The notes beneath the pieces are model-generated. The model saw only the letters and a program-made list of their open reading frames with translations, searched no databases and had not been told where the DNA came from. From Halopenitus persicus (GTDB taxonomy: Archaea; Halobacteriota; Halobacteria; Halobacteriales; Haloferacaceae), in the NCBI RefSeq assembly GCF_900107205.1, contig NZ_FNPC01000008.1:1-64000 (forward strand): DNA of 64,000 bases. The letters run 5' to 3'. Made by a program: the position numbers and the translations under genes. This document shows, one piece after another, positions 26,005 to 34,634 of the stretch (its first letter is position 1; each line of letters begins with the position of its first letter).

Positions 26005-26188
26005 AGCGAAGGGGATCAGCGGACGCCGCGGTCGATCGTGGCGGTCTCTCGGCGCACGGTCGCGTTAGCCGACCGCTGTCACTTCAAGCTACGTGTACCG
26101 GACGACCGTGCTGCGTGTGGCCGTCGATCCGACGGTCCGACGTGCTGCGTGTCCCTTTCGATCTCGACGGTTCGGTCGTGACCGCGAC

Positions 26189-27130
26189 TCACGAAACGGT
26201 GATCTGGTCGTCGGTGGCGGCGACGATCGCCTCGTAGTACTCCGCGGCCCGTTCGGCGTCGGCCTCGGAGAGCTCGACGAGGGGTTCACGAACCGGTCCG
26301 CCGTAGAGCCCGGCGAGCTCCATTCCGCGTTTGACCGCCGGCACGTTGTTGGCGGCGGACAGCTCGTTGTCGGCACCCGCCTCCGCGCGGAGGGTCTCGT
26401 AGGGACGAAGCAGGTCGCGGAGCTCCCGGGCGCGGTCCCACCGTTCGGCCTCCAGCGCGTCCATCAGTGCGAGCACCTGCTCGGGGACGAAGTTCCCGAT
26501 CCCGGTGGTGAACCCCTCGGCGCCCTCGACCGCGAAGGCGGGCGCGAAGCGCTCCGCGATGCCGTTCGACCAGACGACGTCGGCGTCGATCGTCGCAACC
26601 GCCTCGGAGAACCCCTCCACGTCGTTGACCGCGTACTTGACCCCGACGACGTTCTCATACTGGGCGATCTCGGCGAGCAGATCGCGCGTGAGCTCGGGTC
26701 CGCGTTTATAAATGACGACGCCGAGGTCCGTCGCTTCGACTATCTTCCGGTAGTATTCGACCAGCCCGACCTGGTGCTGGTAGGTGTGGTCGGGATGCAT
26801 CACCAGGATCGCGTCGGCGCCGGCGTCGGCGTAGGCGTCGGCGAGGTCGATCGCCGTTTTGGTGCTGCCGCCGACGCCGCCGATCACCGTCGCCTCCTCG
26901 CCGACCGCGTCGACCACGGTCTCCACGACCGCGACCCGCTCGGCGTCGGTCAGCGAGTAGTACTCCCCGGTGTTGCCACACGGAATCAGCACGCGCCCGC
27001 CGGCGTCGACGACGTGCCGCACGTTGGCCGCGAGCGCGTCGTGGCGGATCGATTCACCGTGCTCGTCGAACGGCGTCGGGTTGGTGAACGCTACGCCTCG
27101 AAGGTCGGATCGAATGCGCTGATGCTGCAC
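26189..27130 (-). CDS. DHDPS/NAL-superfamily lyase (paralog 1)
   Basis: A 313-aa (beta/alpha)8 Schiff-base aldolase or dehydratase, of the family of dihydrodipicolinate synthase, KDG aldolase and 5-dehydro-4-deoxyglucarate dehydratase. The Schiff-base Lys is K165 in VVGVKYAVND, the proton-relay Tyr is in VVIYKRGPE, and the carboxylate-binding motif is IPCGNTGEYYSL. The GTG at 27130 is chosen because no in-frame ATG precedes it and a TATA box lies 22-32 bases upstream. Its context among sugar-acid dehydratases argues for cleavage or dehydration of a 2-keto-3-deoxy acid rather than lysine synthesis. Confidence 0.85.
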   Translation of the reverse strand: MQHQRIRSDLRGVAFTNPTPFDEHGESIRHDALAANVRHVVDAGGRVLIPCGNTGEYYSLTDAERVAVVETVVDAVGEEATVIGGVGGSTKTAIDLADAYADAGADAILVMHPDHTYQHQVGLVEYYRKIVEATDLGVVIYKRGPELTRDLLAEIAQYENVVGVKYAVNDVEGFSEAVATIDADVVWSNGIAERFAPAFAVEGAEGFTTGIGNFVPEQVLALMDALEAERWDRARELRDLLRPYETLRAEAGADNELSAANNVPAVKRGMELAGLYGGPVREPLVELSEADAERAAEYYEAIVAATDDQITVS

Positions 27131-27145
27131 GAGTGTGGTACACTC
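27131..27145. promoter_or_regulatory. Perfect palindrome between TATA box and GTG start
   Basis: GAGTGT-GGT-ACACTC is a perfect 6-bp inverted repeat with a 3-bp centre. It directly abuts the GTG start at 27130, downstream of the TATA element at 27152-27162. A repressor bound here would block transcription initiation. Confidence 0.55.
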
Positions 27146-27488
27146 AGTCCCATATGATAAACGTTCTGACCTGGGTGGCACACGGCCCGATCCCGTGGGG
27201 TCGCCGCTTCGGCGCCGATTTTCGCCTGTGGGGAACTCGACCGTCGAACGGGGGCCAACCGGTGGATGCGTCGCGTCGTCGCTCGAACCCCGGCGCCGTG
27301 CCGCGACCGACGGGGGGAATGGGAGACCGCCGCCGGTCGAGATCGGCGATGCAGGCGATCGGATTACAAACCTATAACTGTCATTGGTGATTCCCGAGAG
27401 CGGAACGAAACGAGGACGTCCGCGACCGCCGCGCGAGTCGCGGACGGCGTGACCGGAGTGATCCCGGCGCGGTTCCTCGATCATTTCC

Positions 27489-27505
27489 GTTCCCGCCTCA
27501 GGAAC
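27489..27505. promoter_or_regulatory. Imperfect copy of the iclR-promoter palindrome
   Basis: GTTCCCG-CCT-CAGGAAC matches 13 of 14 arm positions of the perfect palindrome found at the iclR promoter (44043-44059). A weaker relative, ATTCCCG-AGA-GCGGAAC, lies at 27390-27406. Both sit upstream of the Ldh2-type dehydrogenase, so it may belong to the IclR regulon. Confidence 0.5.
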
Positions 27506-27607
27506 GTTCGGGAAGACGGAACGCGATCGAGCGGGCGGACGGCGACTCGACCCGGCGAACGCGGCGCAGCGCCGAGCGGAGCGGTATCGTTAAGACCGAC
27601 CGCTCGT

Positions 27608-28690
27608 ATGGCCGGACGAATGCGCACCGTTGATCCGGATTCGCTCGAGGCGTTCGCACAGGTCGCGATCGAGGAGTGTGGAGCACCCGCCGAGACCGCC
27701 GCAACCGTCGCCCGGTCCCTCGTCTCGTCCGATCTCGTCGGGCACTCCTCCCACGGCGTCGTCAGGTTGCCCTACTACGCGTCCCAGATCGAGGAGGGGT
27801 CGCTCGACCCGGCCGCGCTGCCGACGGTCGAGGAAGCCGGGCTCATCCACCGGATCGACGGCGGCGGCGCCTTCGGCCAGGTGACCGGCCGGCGGGCGGT
27901 CGAGCTGCTGACCGAGACGACGGCGGAGCACGGCGTCGGCGTCGTCGGGATCCGGAACTCGGGCCATCTGGGCCGGATCGGCGAGTGGGCCGAGCAGGTC
28001 GCCGAGGAGGGGTATCTCTTCGCCTCGTGGGTCAACCTCCAGGGCGGCGCTCAGCGGATCGCGCCCCCGGGAACCGCCGACAGGCGGCTCGGGACGAACC
28101 CGATCACGTTCGCCGTGCCGAGCTACGGCGCGCTGCCGTTCGATCTGCTTTACGACGGAGCGACCAGCCAGGTGGCACACGGCAAGATCATCGAGCGGGA
28201 CGGGTCGGGGGAGCAACTCCCGCCGGAGTGGACGATCACCGAGACGGGCGAGCCGGTCACGCACGCGGCAGAGTTCGAGGACCACATCGGTGCACTGCTG
28301 CCGCTGGGCGGGACCGAAACCGGTCACAAGGGGTTCGGGCTGGCGACGATGGCGGAGCTGTTCGCCTCCCTGGTCGGCGGTGGCCCCGTCTCCACCGAGG
28401 AGGAGCAGGGATGGGCCGGCAACGGCGCCGCCTTCGTCGCCATCGATCCGACGGCCCTCTCGAGCCGCGAGGAGATGGCACGAAAGGTCTCTGACCTGGT
28501 CCGGTTCCTGCGGTCGGCCGAACCGATCGAGCCGGACGACGAGGTCCTGCTGCCGGGCGAGCCCGAACACCGGATCGCGCGGGAACGGCGGGCCGAAGGG
28601 ATCCCGGTCGAGGAGGCCGTGATCGAGAACCTCCGCAAGGTCGCCGCGGATCACGACGTGCAGGGCGCGCTTCCCGAGGCGCTGCGGTGA
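27608..28690 (+). CDS. Malate/L-lactate dehydrogenase family (Ldh2/Mdh2) oxidoreductase
   Basis: A 360-aa NAD(P)-dependent enzyme of the Ldh_2 family (malate, sulfolactate, ureidoglycolate and 2,3-diketogulonate dehydrogenases). Family sequences include SSDLVGHSSHGVVRLPYY with the catalytic His, RNSGHLGRIGEWAEQ, LGTNPITFAVPS, and GGTETGHKGFGLATMAEL. Two ATG codons (27608, 27620) fit; the first is used. It opens the plus-strand part of the island, ahead of an enolase-superfamily gene. The reduced substrate is probably a 2-keto acid; identity unknown. Confidence 0.9.
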   Translation: MAGRMRTVDPDSLEAFAQVAIEECGAPAETAATVARSLVSSDLVGHSSHGVVRLPYYASQIEEGSLDPAALPTVEEAGLIHRIDGGGAFGQVTGRRAVELLTETTAEHGVGVVGIRNSGHLGRIGEWAEQVAEEGYLFASWVNLQGGAQRIAPPGTADRRLGTNPITFAVPSYGALPFDLLYDGATSQVAHGKIIERDGSGEQLPPEWTITETGEPVTHAAEFEDHIGALLPLGGTETGHKGFGLATMAELFASLVGGGPVSTEEEQGWAGNGAAFVAIDPTALSSREEMARKVSDLVRFLRSAEPIEPDDEVLLPGEPEHRIARERRAEGIPVEEAVIENLRKVAADHDVQGALPEALR

Positions 28691-28775
28691 GGTTTCGGGG
28701 TCGCCGGTCGGTCGCGCGGTGAGCCATCCGGTGGCCCGTTTCGCGTCGGCCTAACGGGTTCCGCGAACAGGTGGG

Positions 28776-28783
28776 TTTATATA
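28776..28783 (+). promoter_or_regulatory. TATA box of the enolase-superfamily gene at 28805
   Basis: TTTATATA lies 22-29 bases before the ATG, predicting a leaderless transcript. The gene therefore has its own promoter although it follows the dehydrogenase by only about 115 bases. Confidence 0.7.
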
Positions 28784-28804
28784 CTCCCCGTCGATCGTTT
28801 CGGT

Positions 28805-30043
28805 ATGCGGATCACCGACGTGGGAGGGTATGCCCTCTCATCGCCGATCGAACCGGTACAGACGCGATCGTTCTACGGCGGCCGTCGCCGGCTGTTGAAA
28901 CGCGACGTGGTGCTCGTGGTCGTCGAGACGGCGGCCGGCGAGATCGGGTTCGCCCCCGCGGGCGCCAGCAGCTCCGCGATGCGGGAGTACTTCGAGGGCG
29001 ACTCGCAGGCCACCTTCGCCGACCTCGTGGAGGGGGAGGTCGCCGACGCCCTCGAGGGCGAGACGCTGGACGAGGTCACCGACGCGCACGACCTGATCGA
29101 CGCGACCGACCTCCCGGAGCGAGTCAAAACGGAGGCCGTCTCGGCGGTCGACGTCGCGCTCTACGACCTGAAAGGCAAGCGGCAGGGCGCGCCGATCCAC
29201 GAGCTGCTGTGTGCGGAGTACGACACGGAGCCGACGACCGAACTCCCGATGTACGCCAGCGCCGGGATGTACATGGAGCCGGCGGGCTACGCCGACCAGG
29301 CGCGGATCATCGACGACCTCGGCTTCTTCGGGTATAAATACCGGCCGGGGATCGGTCCGGACGGGGACGTCGAGACCATCGACCGGCTCGCGGAGGCGGT
29401 CACCGAGACCGAGGTGATGGTCGACGCCCACACCTGGTGGAAGCTCGACGACGACGTCTACGACGCCGCGACCCGGGCCGAGATCGTCGAACACGCCGGC
29501 GACCGCGACGTCTACTGGGTCGAGGAGCCCGTCGAGCCGGACGACTACGACGGCTACCGCGACCTGGCCGGGCGGGGCGTCAAGTTGGCCGGCGGCGAGA
29601 GCGAGGAGTCGCCGGCCGGGCTGATCGAGCTCGCCGAGACGGACGCCGTCGGGTTCCTCCAGGGCGACGTCCGCCATCACCGCGGCTACACCGGCTGTGC
29701 GGCGGCCATCGAGCACTGTCGGGGACGCGACGTCGAGTTCGTGCCCCACAACTTCGGCACGTGGCTCGGGCTGGTCGCGAACGCCCACCTGGTCGCGGCG
29801 GCGCCGGAGGTCCGGCTGCTCGAGTACCCCGTCTTCGAGGACGATCCCGCGCTGGATCACCCCGAGGACCCCGGCATGTACCCCTTCGAACTGGCCTTCG
29901 ATATCATCGAGGAGACGGTCGACGTCGATGACGGCCAGCTCACCGTCCCCGACGGTCCCGGGCTGGGCGTGACCGTCGATATGGACGTCATCGAGGAGTA
30001 TCCGCCCACGGAGGGCGCCTGGACGGAGTTCATCTACGACTAG
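28805..30043 (+). CDS. Mandelate racemase/enolase-superfamily protein, substrate unknown
   Basis: A 412-aa enolase-superfamily member with an N-terminal capping domain and a barrel. Candidate metal ligands are the Asp of VMVDAHTWW, the Glu of YWVEEPVEP and the Glu of LAGGESEE. A possible general base pair is Lys/Arg in GYKYRPGIG, and the His opposite lies in FVPHNFGTW. These support a sugar-acid dehydratase or racemase. It is clearly distinct from the second family member at 31524 (no DGNFPWT element), so it probably acts on another acid. Confidence 0.85.
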   Translation: MRITDVGGYALSSPIEPVQTRSFYGGRRRLLKRDVVLVVVETAAGEIGFAPAGASSSAMREYFEGDSQATFADLVEGEVADALEGETLDEVTDAHDLIDATDLPERVKTEAVSAVDVALYDLKGKRQGAPIHELLCAEYDTEPTTELPMYASAGMYMEPAGYADQARIIDDLGFFGYKYRPGIGPDGDVETIDRLAEAVTETEVMVDAHTWWKLDDDVYDAATRAEIVEHAGDRDVYWVEEPVEPDDYDGYRDLAGRGVKLAGGESEESPAGLIELAETDAVGFLQGDVRHHRGYTGCAAAIEHCRGRDVEFVPHNFGTWLGLVANAHLVAAAPEVRLLEYPVFEDDPALDHPEDPGMYPFELAFDIIEETVDVDDGQLTVPDGPGLGVTVDMDVIEEYPPTEGAWTEFIYD

Positions 30044-30265
30044 GCGACAGCGAGTCGTCCGGCGATATCGTTGAGCGGGACCGTATCATCGAGTCGGGCG
30101 ATGCCGGCAAGTCGAATCGTGTCATCGAGGCGGGCGATGCCGTCGAGGTGGACGATTTTTGCGGCGTCGATCGACGATCGAGCCGAAGAATATCCGCGTT
30201 TCCATTTAAATGCTGTCGCGCGGGCGTGATCGTGAATTACGGCGCCGGCCGCGACCCGCCGAGCC

Positions 30266-31315
30266 TCAGTCGTCGGCGACCCGCGTGAGGCCGCGGAGGT
30301 ACCCCGCCGTGAAGCCGCGACCGCGGTGGCCCCAGTCGGTGTCGTCCCGCACCGTCGGCACGTGGTCGGGGATCACGATCCCCTCGAAGCCGCCGTCGAC
30401 GAGGGACCGCATCACCTCGAGCTCGTCGTAGTTGCCGCAGTCGACGAACGTCTCGTTGAACGACTCCGCGAGCCCCTCGACGTCCCGGAAGTGGACGAAG
30501 GTGATGTCGCCCGCCTCGCCGAACTCGCGGACGACGTCGACGACGTCGGCGCCCATCTCGGAGAAGCAGCCGAGACAGAGCTTGAGCCCGTGGTTGTCGC
30601 TCGGGACCGTCCGCATCGCGCGGCGGAAGCTCTCCACGTTCCGGAAGAGCCGCGGAATGCCGCCGATCTCCTCGATGCTCGGCGGGTCGATCGGATGGAG
30701 CGCGAGCGTGACGCCCGCCGCCTCGGCGACCGGCAGGATCTCCTCGAGGAACCGCTCGTAGTTCTCCCACAGCTCGTCCTCGGTGTACTCGCGGTCGAGC
30801 GCCGGGTCGCCGGCGTTCTCGACGTCGTCGAGGTCGAAGCTGGTGGCCTCCGCGTCGCCGCGGATCGGGACCGTCCCGGTCCGCATCGGCACGACCCCTC
30901 GCGGGTTCCACTGGTAGCCGAGTATCGGCAACCCGGCCTCGCCCATGTTCCGAAGCAGCTGCTTGATCGCCGCGATCTGTTCGTCGCGTCCCTCGCGGTC
31001 GAACTTGATGTCGCCGTAGCAGTTGTAACCCAGCGTGTGGATCCCGGCGAGGTCGACGCCGTACTCCGCGCAGGCGTCACCGAGCTCCTCGAGGTACGCG
31101 ACCGACGGAACGTCCTCGGGGCCGAGCGGGAGCCGGCGGTCCGTCTCCGTGCGGTCGCTCTCGTCGACGAAGACGTCGCCGCCCGTCCCCCCGCCCGGTT
31201 CGGTCGGGTTGATGAAGACGTCGGTCACGCCGAGCTGGCGGATGTACTGGAGCCGTTCGTCCGAGAGGGTGTTGGTCCGGAAGCCGACGCGCACACCGTC
31301 GTCTCGATCGCTCAT
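30266..31315 (-). CDS. uxuA: Mannonate dehydratase family protein
   Basis: A 349-aa TIM-barrel enzyme matching UxuA, which removes water from D-mannonate to give 2-keto-3-deoxygluconate in hexuronate breakdown. Matches are LALHPIDPPSIEEIGGIPRL (UxuA usually HPDDPP), KLCLGCFSEMG with the metal-ligand Cys region, VHFRDVEGLAESFNETFVD and the C-terminal IPDHVPTVRDD. The substitution of the first Asp by Ile in HPIDPP is a small departure. The start at 31315 has a TATA element 23-33 bases upstream. It is convergent with the 28805 gene. Confidence 0.88.
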   Translation of the reverse strand: MSDRDDGVRVGFRTNTLSDERLQYIRQLGVTDVFINPTEPGGGTGGDVFVDESDRTETDRRLPLGPEDVPSVAYLEELGDACAEYGVDLAGIHTLGYNCYGDIKFDREGRDEQIAAIKQLLRNMGEAGLPILGYQWNPRGVVPMRTGTVPIRGDAEATSFDLDDVENAGDPALDREYTEDELWENYERFLEEILPVAEAAGVTLALHPIDPPSIEEIGGIPRLFRNVESFRRAMRTVPSDNHGLKLCLGCFSEMGADVVDVVREFGEAGDITFVHFRDVEGLAESFNETFVDCGNYDELEVMRSLVDGGFEGIVIPDHVPTVRDDTDWGHRGRGFTAGYLRGLTRVADD

Positions 31316-31523
31316 ATTCAGGCGTGCTTCGAGGACGCATATCAAACTACCGATCAGTGACGGTCCGAATCGGGCGACCGGACGACGACGGGAGGATCCA
31401 GCCGATCGGCGATGATGAACCGACCCAACCAAGCGATGACGGGACGAGGAGGCCGACCGAATGCGGCCCATCGCCGGCTCCCGAGCGTTAATGTATGGGC
31501 GGATCCAACACGGCGCACGCGAT

Positions 31524-32756
31524 ATGTACGAGGAGTTCGCGAGCACGCTCGCCGCCACGATGTGGGGCGATTACGACGAGACGCCGAGCCGGACGACCGA
31601 CACGCCGACGATCACGGACGTCGACACGCTGGTGATCGACGGCAACTTCCCGTGGACGATCGTCACGATCGAGACCGACGCCGGAATACGGGGGATCGGG
31701 GAGGCGTATCCGGCGCCGGGCGTCCACGAGATCATCACCGACTATCTCCGGCCGGTTCTCGTCGGTGAAACCCCGCTCGACGTCGAGCGTCTCTACCATC
31801 TGATGCGCGAGAGCCTCTCCGGGCGAGGGTCCCAGCAGGGGATCGGAACCACGGCGATAAGCGGCGTCGAGCTCGCGCTGTGGGACGCGGCAGGCAAAGC
31901 TCTCGAGCAGCCCGTCTATCAGCTCCTCGGCGGCAAGATGCGGGAACAGGTCCGGATCTACGCCGACTGCCACGCCGGGGATTCGATGGTCGAGGCGGCC
32001 GACGAGGGGCAGCCAACCGACGTCTACCGTCCCGAAGCCTACGCCGAGGCGGCGCGGGAGGCGGTCGATGAGGGTTACGACCTGATCAAATTCGATCTCG
32101 ACGTGCCGTCCGGCGGGGAGATCCAGCGGAAATCGCGGCACCTCACCGAGGCGGAGATCGACCACAAACGGGCGCTCGTCGCGGCGGTCGCGGAGGCGGT
32201 CGGCGACGAGGCGGAGTACGCCTTCGACCTCCACTGGAACTTCGCCCCGGAGTCGGCGCGGCGACTCTGTGCCGCGGTCGCCGAGTACGACCCGATCTGG
32301 ATCGAGGACCCGGTGCCGCCCGAGAACACCGAGGCGATGGCGGCGCTGGCCGAGCGCGTCGACGTGCCGATCCTCACGGGCGAGAATCGATACGGCCGGC
32401 ACGGCTTCCGCGACCTCCTCGAATCGGGCGCGGTCGACTTCGCCGCGCCGGACGTCCCGAAGACCGGCGGGATCGCCGAGTCGAAGCGGATCGCAGAGCT
32501 GGCGGACACGCGGTACTGCGCGCTGACGCCGCACAACATCGGCAGCCCGGTCGCGACGATGGCCGGCGTGCACGTCGGCGCCGCGGTCCCGAACTTCCTG
32601 GCGCTTGAGTTCCACGCCCGCGAGGTGCCCTGGTGGGACGACCTGATCGAGCGCGAGAAGCCCCTCATTCGAAACGGCCGGATCACCGTTCCGGACGATC
32701 CCGGGCTCGGGATCGAGCTGGATTGGGACGTCGTCGAGGCGCACCGGAAGCGGTGA
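31524..32756 (+). CDS. Sugar-acid dehydratase, gluconate/xylonate dehydratase-like (enolase superfamily)
   Basis: A 410-aa protein resembling the haloarchaeal gluconate/galactonate and xylonate/arabinonate dehydratases. Shared signatures are VIDGNFPWTIV near the N-terminus, YDLIKFDLDVPSG, the metal Asp in FDLHWNF, EDPVPPEN, GENRYGRHG, APDVPKTGG, and PHNIGSPVATMA with the catalytic His. It would form a 2-keto-3-deoxy sugar acid. The ATG at 31524 is preferred over 31461 because a TAATGTAT element lies about 30 bases upstream. It is divergent from uxuA. Confidence 0.88.
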   Translation: MYEEFASTLAATMWGDYDETPSRTTDTPTITDVDTLVIDGNFPWTIVTIETDAGIRGIGEAYPAPGVHEIITDYLRPVLVGETPLDVERLYHLMRESLSGRGSQQGIGTTAISGVELALWDAAGKALEQPVYQLLGGKMREQVRIYADCHAGDSMVEAADEGQPTDVYRPEAYAEAAREAVDEGYDLIKFDLDVPSGGEIQRKSRHLTEAEIDHKRALVAAVAEAVGDEAEYAFDLHWNFAPESARRLCAAVAEYDPIWIEDPVPPENTEAMAALAERVDVPILTGENRYGRHGFRDLLESGAVDFAAPDVPKTGGIAESKRIAELADTRYCALTPHNIGSPVATMAGVHVGAAVPNFLALEFHAREVPWWDDLIEREKPLIRNGRITVPDDPGLGIELDWDVVEAHRKR

Positions 32757-32866
32757 CTCGGGGCGGGAGCCAGGACCGATCGGGCCGTCGGACCGGGACC
32801 GATCGGGTCGTCGAACCGGGACCGACACCGAAACGCTTTATCGGGGCTCGGCCGAGGATAGACGAT

Positions 32867-34513
32867 ATGCGAAACGATCACGCGATAATCGACCGCCTCA
32901 CGGAACGCGACATCACGACGGTCTTCGGCATTCCGGGGAAACAGACGCTCCCGTTGAACGACGTGATCAGCGGCCGGGACGACGTCCGGTTCGTGATGGC
33001 GCGCCACGAGACGAACGTCACCCACCAGGCGTGGGGCTACGCGGAATCGAGCGGCGAGACGGCCGCCACGGTCGTCATCCCCGGCCCGGGCGATATGAAC
33101 GCGATGAACGGGCTGAAGAACGCGCTGAACGACTGTACGCCGCTGGTCCACATCGCGGTCGAGACCGAACCCGAGGTCCGCGGCGGCGACGGGATCCACG
33201 AGACGCCGCCGGACACCTACGACAACGTCGTCAAGGAGAACGTCACGGTGGAGACGCCCCAGAGCGTGGTCGCGGAGCTGGACCGGGCGATCACGATCGC
33301 CGAAACGCCGCCGATGGGGCCGGTTCGGGTGGGGATCCCGAAGAACTTCATCCCGGTGGAGACCGAGCCGGCGGCCGTGGAACCGGCCGAGCCGGCTGCC
33401 CCGCCGGAACCGCCGACGGAGGCGGTCGAGCGCGCGGCCGACCTGCTGGCCGGGGCCGAGGCGCCGGCGATCGTCGCGGGCGGCGGCGTGCGGGCGGCGA
33501 ACGCCAGCGAGCGGCTTCGGTCGCTCGCGGAGGCGATCGGCGCCCCGGTGGCGACGACCTACAAGGGGAAGGCGACGATGCCCGAGGACCACCCGCTGTT
33601 CGCGGGAACGCTGTGCGGCGGGACGAGTCCGGAGCTGCGGGCGTGTCTGGAGTCGTCGGACGCGCTGCTGGCGGTCGGCAGCGACTTCGACGCGGTCTGG
33701 ACCCAACACTGGTCCTACGAGTTCCCGGCCGACCTGATCCACGTCACCCTCCATCCCTCGGACGTCGGAACCGGCTACGACCCGCGGGTCGCGGTCGTCG
33801 CCGACGCGGACCGAACGCTCGCGGCGATCGAGACCGCGCTGGCGAACCGGTCGGTGACGGAGCCGAGCGAGGCCGGGGCGAACCGCGCCGCGGCGGTGCG
33901 GAGGGCGGACGCCGAACGAACCGCCGAGCTCCGAACCGCCACGGACGCGCCGCTACCGAGCGTGAGCGCGCTCGCGGCGTTGCGCGAGGCGTTGCCTCGG
34001 GAGACGATCGTCACCGCGGACGCCGGCGGGTCGCGCGTCTGGGCGGTCGTGACGTTCCCGGCGTACGACCCGCGCGATTACGTCAATCCCGGCTCCTGGG
34101 CGTCGATGGGGCTCGCGGTCCCGGCGGCGGTCGGGGCCGCGGTCGCCAACCCGGACCAGCCGGTCGCGGTCCTCATCGGCGAGGGTGGGCTGTTGATGTG
34201 CCTCGAGGAGCTGCACACGATCGCCGCGGAGGACCTCGACGTGACGGTGTTCGTGTTCAACAACGACGACTACGGGATCATCAGCGAGGAGGCCGAGCGA
34301 AGCTACGACCTCGAGTCGAGCGCGTACGGCTGGTCGGACGCGCCGCTCGACTGCGCCCGGATCGCCGAGGGGATGGGCCTGGACGTCGACCGCGCCGAGA
34401 CGCCGGACGGGATCCGCGAGGCGGCCAGCGCGGCGGTCGGAAGCGGGCCGACGCTCGTGGAGATCCCCACCGATCCCGACGAGCCACAGGCGGGCGAGTT
34501 CATGACGCGGTGA
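32867..34513 (+). CDS. Thiamine-diphosphate-dependent enzyme, acetolactate-synthase-like
   Basis: A 548-aa three-domain TPP enzyme of the acetolactate synthase/benzoylformate decarboxylase group. The Glu that activates the cofactor is E48 in MARHETNVTHQAW. The cofactor-binding motif is GEGGLLMCLEELHTI about 27 residues before FNNDDYGII, with GEG in place of the standard GDG. Substrate could be a branched 2-keto acid or a decarboxylatable sugar-derived keto acid; true acetolactate synthase is less likely given the location and lack of a small subunit. CTTTATC at 32836 is a likely TATA box. Confidence 0.85.
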   Translation: MRNDHAIIDRLTERDITTVFGIPGKQTLPLNDVISGRDDVRFVMARHETNVTHQAWGYAESSGETAATVVIPGPGDMNAMNGLKNALNDCTPLVHIAVETEPEVRGGDGIHETPPDTYDNVVKENVTVETPQSVVAELDRAITIAETPPMGPVRVGIPKNFIPVETEPAAVEPAEPAAPPEPPTEAVERAADLLAGAEAPAIVAGGGVRAANASERLRSLAEAIGAPVATTYKGKATMPEDHPLFAGTLCGGTSPELRACLESSDALLAVGSDFDAVWTQHWSYEFPADLIHVTLHPSDVGTGYDPRVAVVADADRTLAAIETALANRSVTEPSEAGANRAAAVRRADAERTAELRTATDAPLPSVSALAALREALPRETIVTADAGGSRVWAVVTFPAYDPRDYVNPGSWASMGLAVPAAVGAAVANPDQPVAVLIGEGGLLMCLEELHTIAAEDLDVTVFVFNNDDYGIISEEAERSYDLESSAYGWSDAPLDCARIAEGMGLDVDRAETPDGIREAASAAVGSGPTLVEIPTDPDEPQAGEFMTR

Positions 34514-34634
34514 GAAGCCACGTCGGGGATCCACCTCACGGAGGTCCACCTCCCGGATCGCGGCGGAGCGACGTGTCGGCCGACGTGGCCGACACCAGTA
34601 CGTATTTGTGGGAGAGTCGACCACGGTAGCTCGT

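Larger units (their letters stand above)
27131..27607. other. Divergent intergenic region with regulatory elements
   Basis: About 480 bases separate the minus-strand lyase from the plus-strand dehydrogenase. It contains the lyase TATA box (ATATGATAAAC, 27152-27162), a palindrome at 27131, a CCTATAAC element at 27371 and two TTCCCG/GGAAC-type inverted repeats (27390-27406 and 27489-27505). No protein-like frame was found; the open frame continuing upstream of 27608 has shadow-like composition. Confidence 0.6.

Noticed and set aside
27390-27406. A third full IclR operator
   Set aside because: Only 11 of 14 arm positions match, so it is mentioned as a weak relative rather than called as a site.
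27266-27607. N-terminal extension of the Ldh2-type dehydrogenase to 474 aa
   Set aside because: The extra 114 codons are Arg-rich and contain the regulatory palindromes; family homologs start at MRTVDPDS or a few residues earlier.
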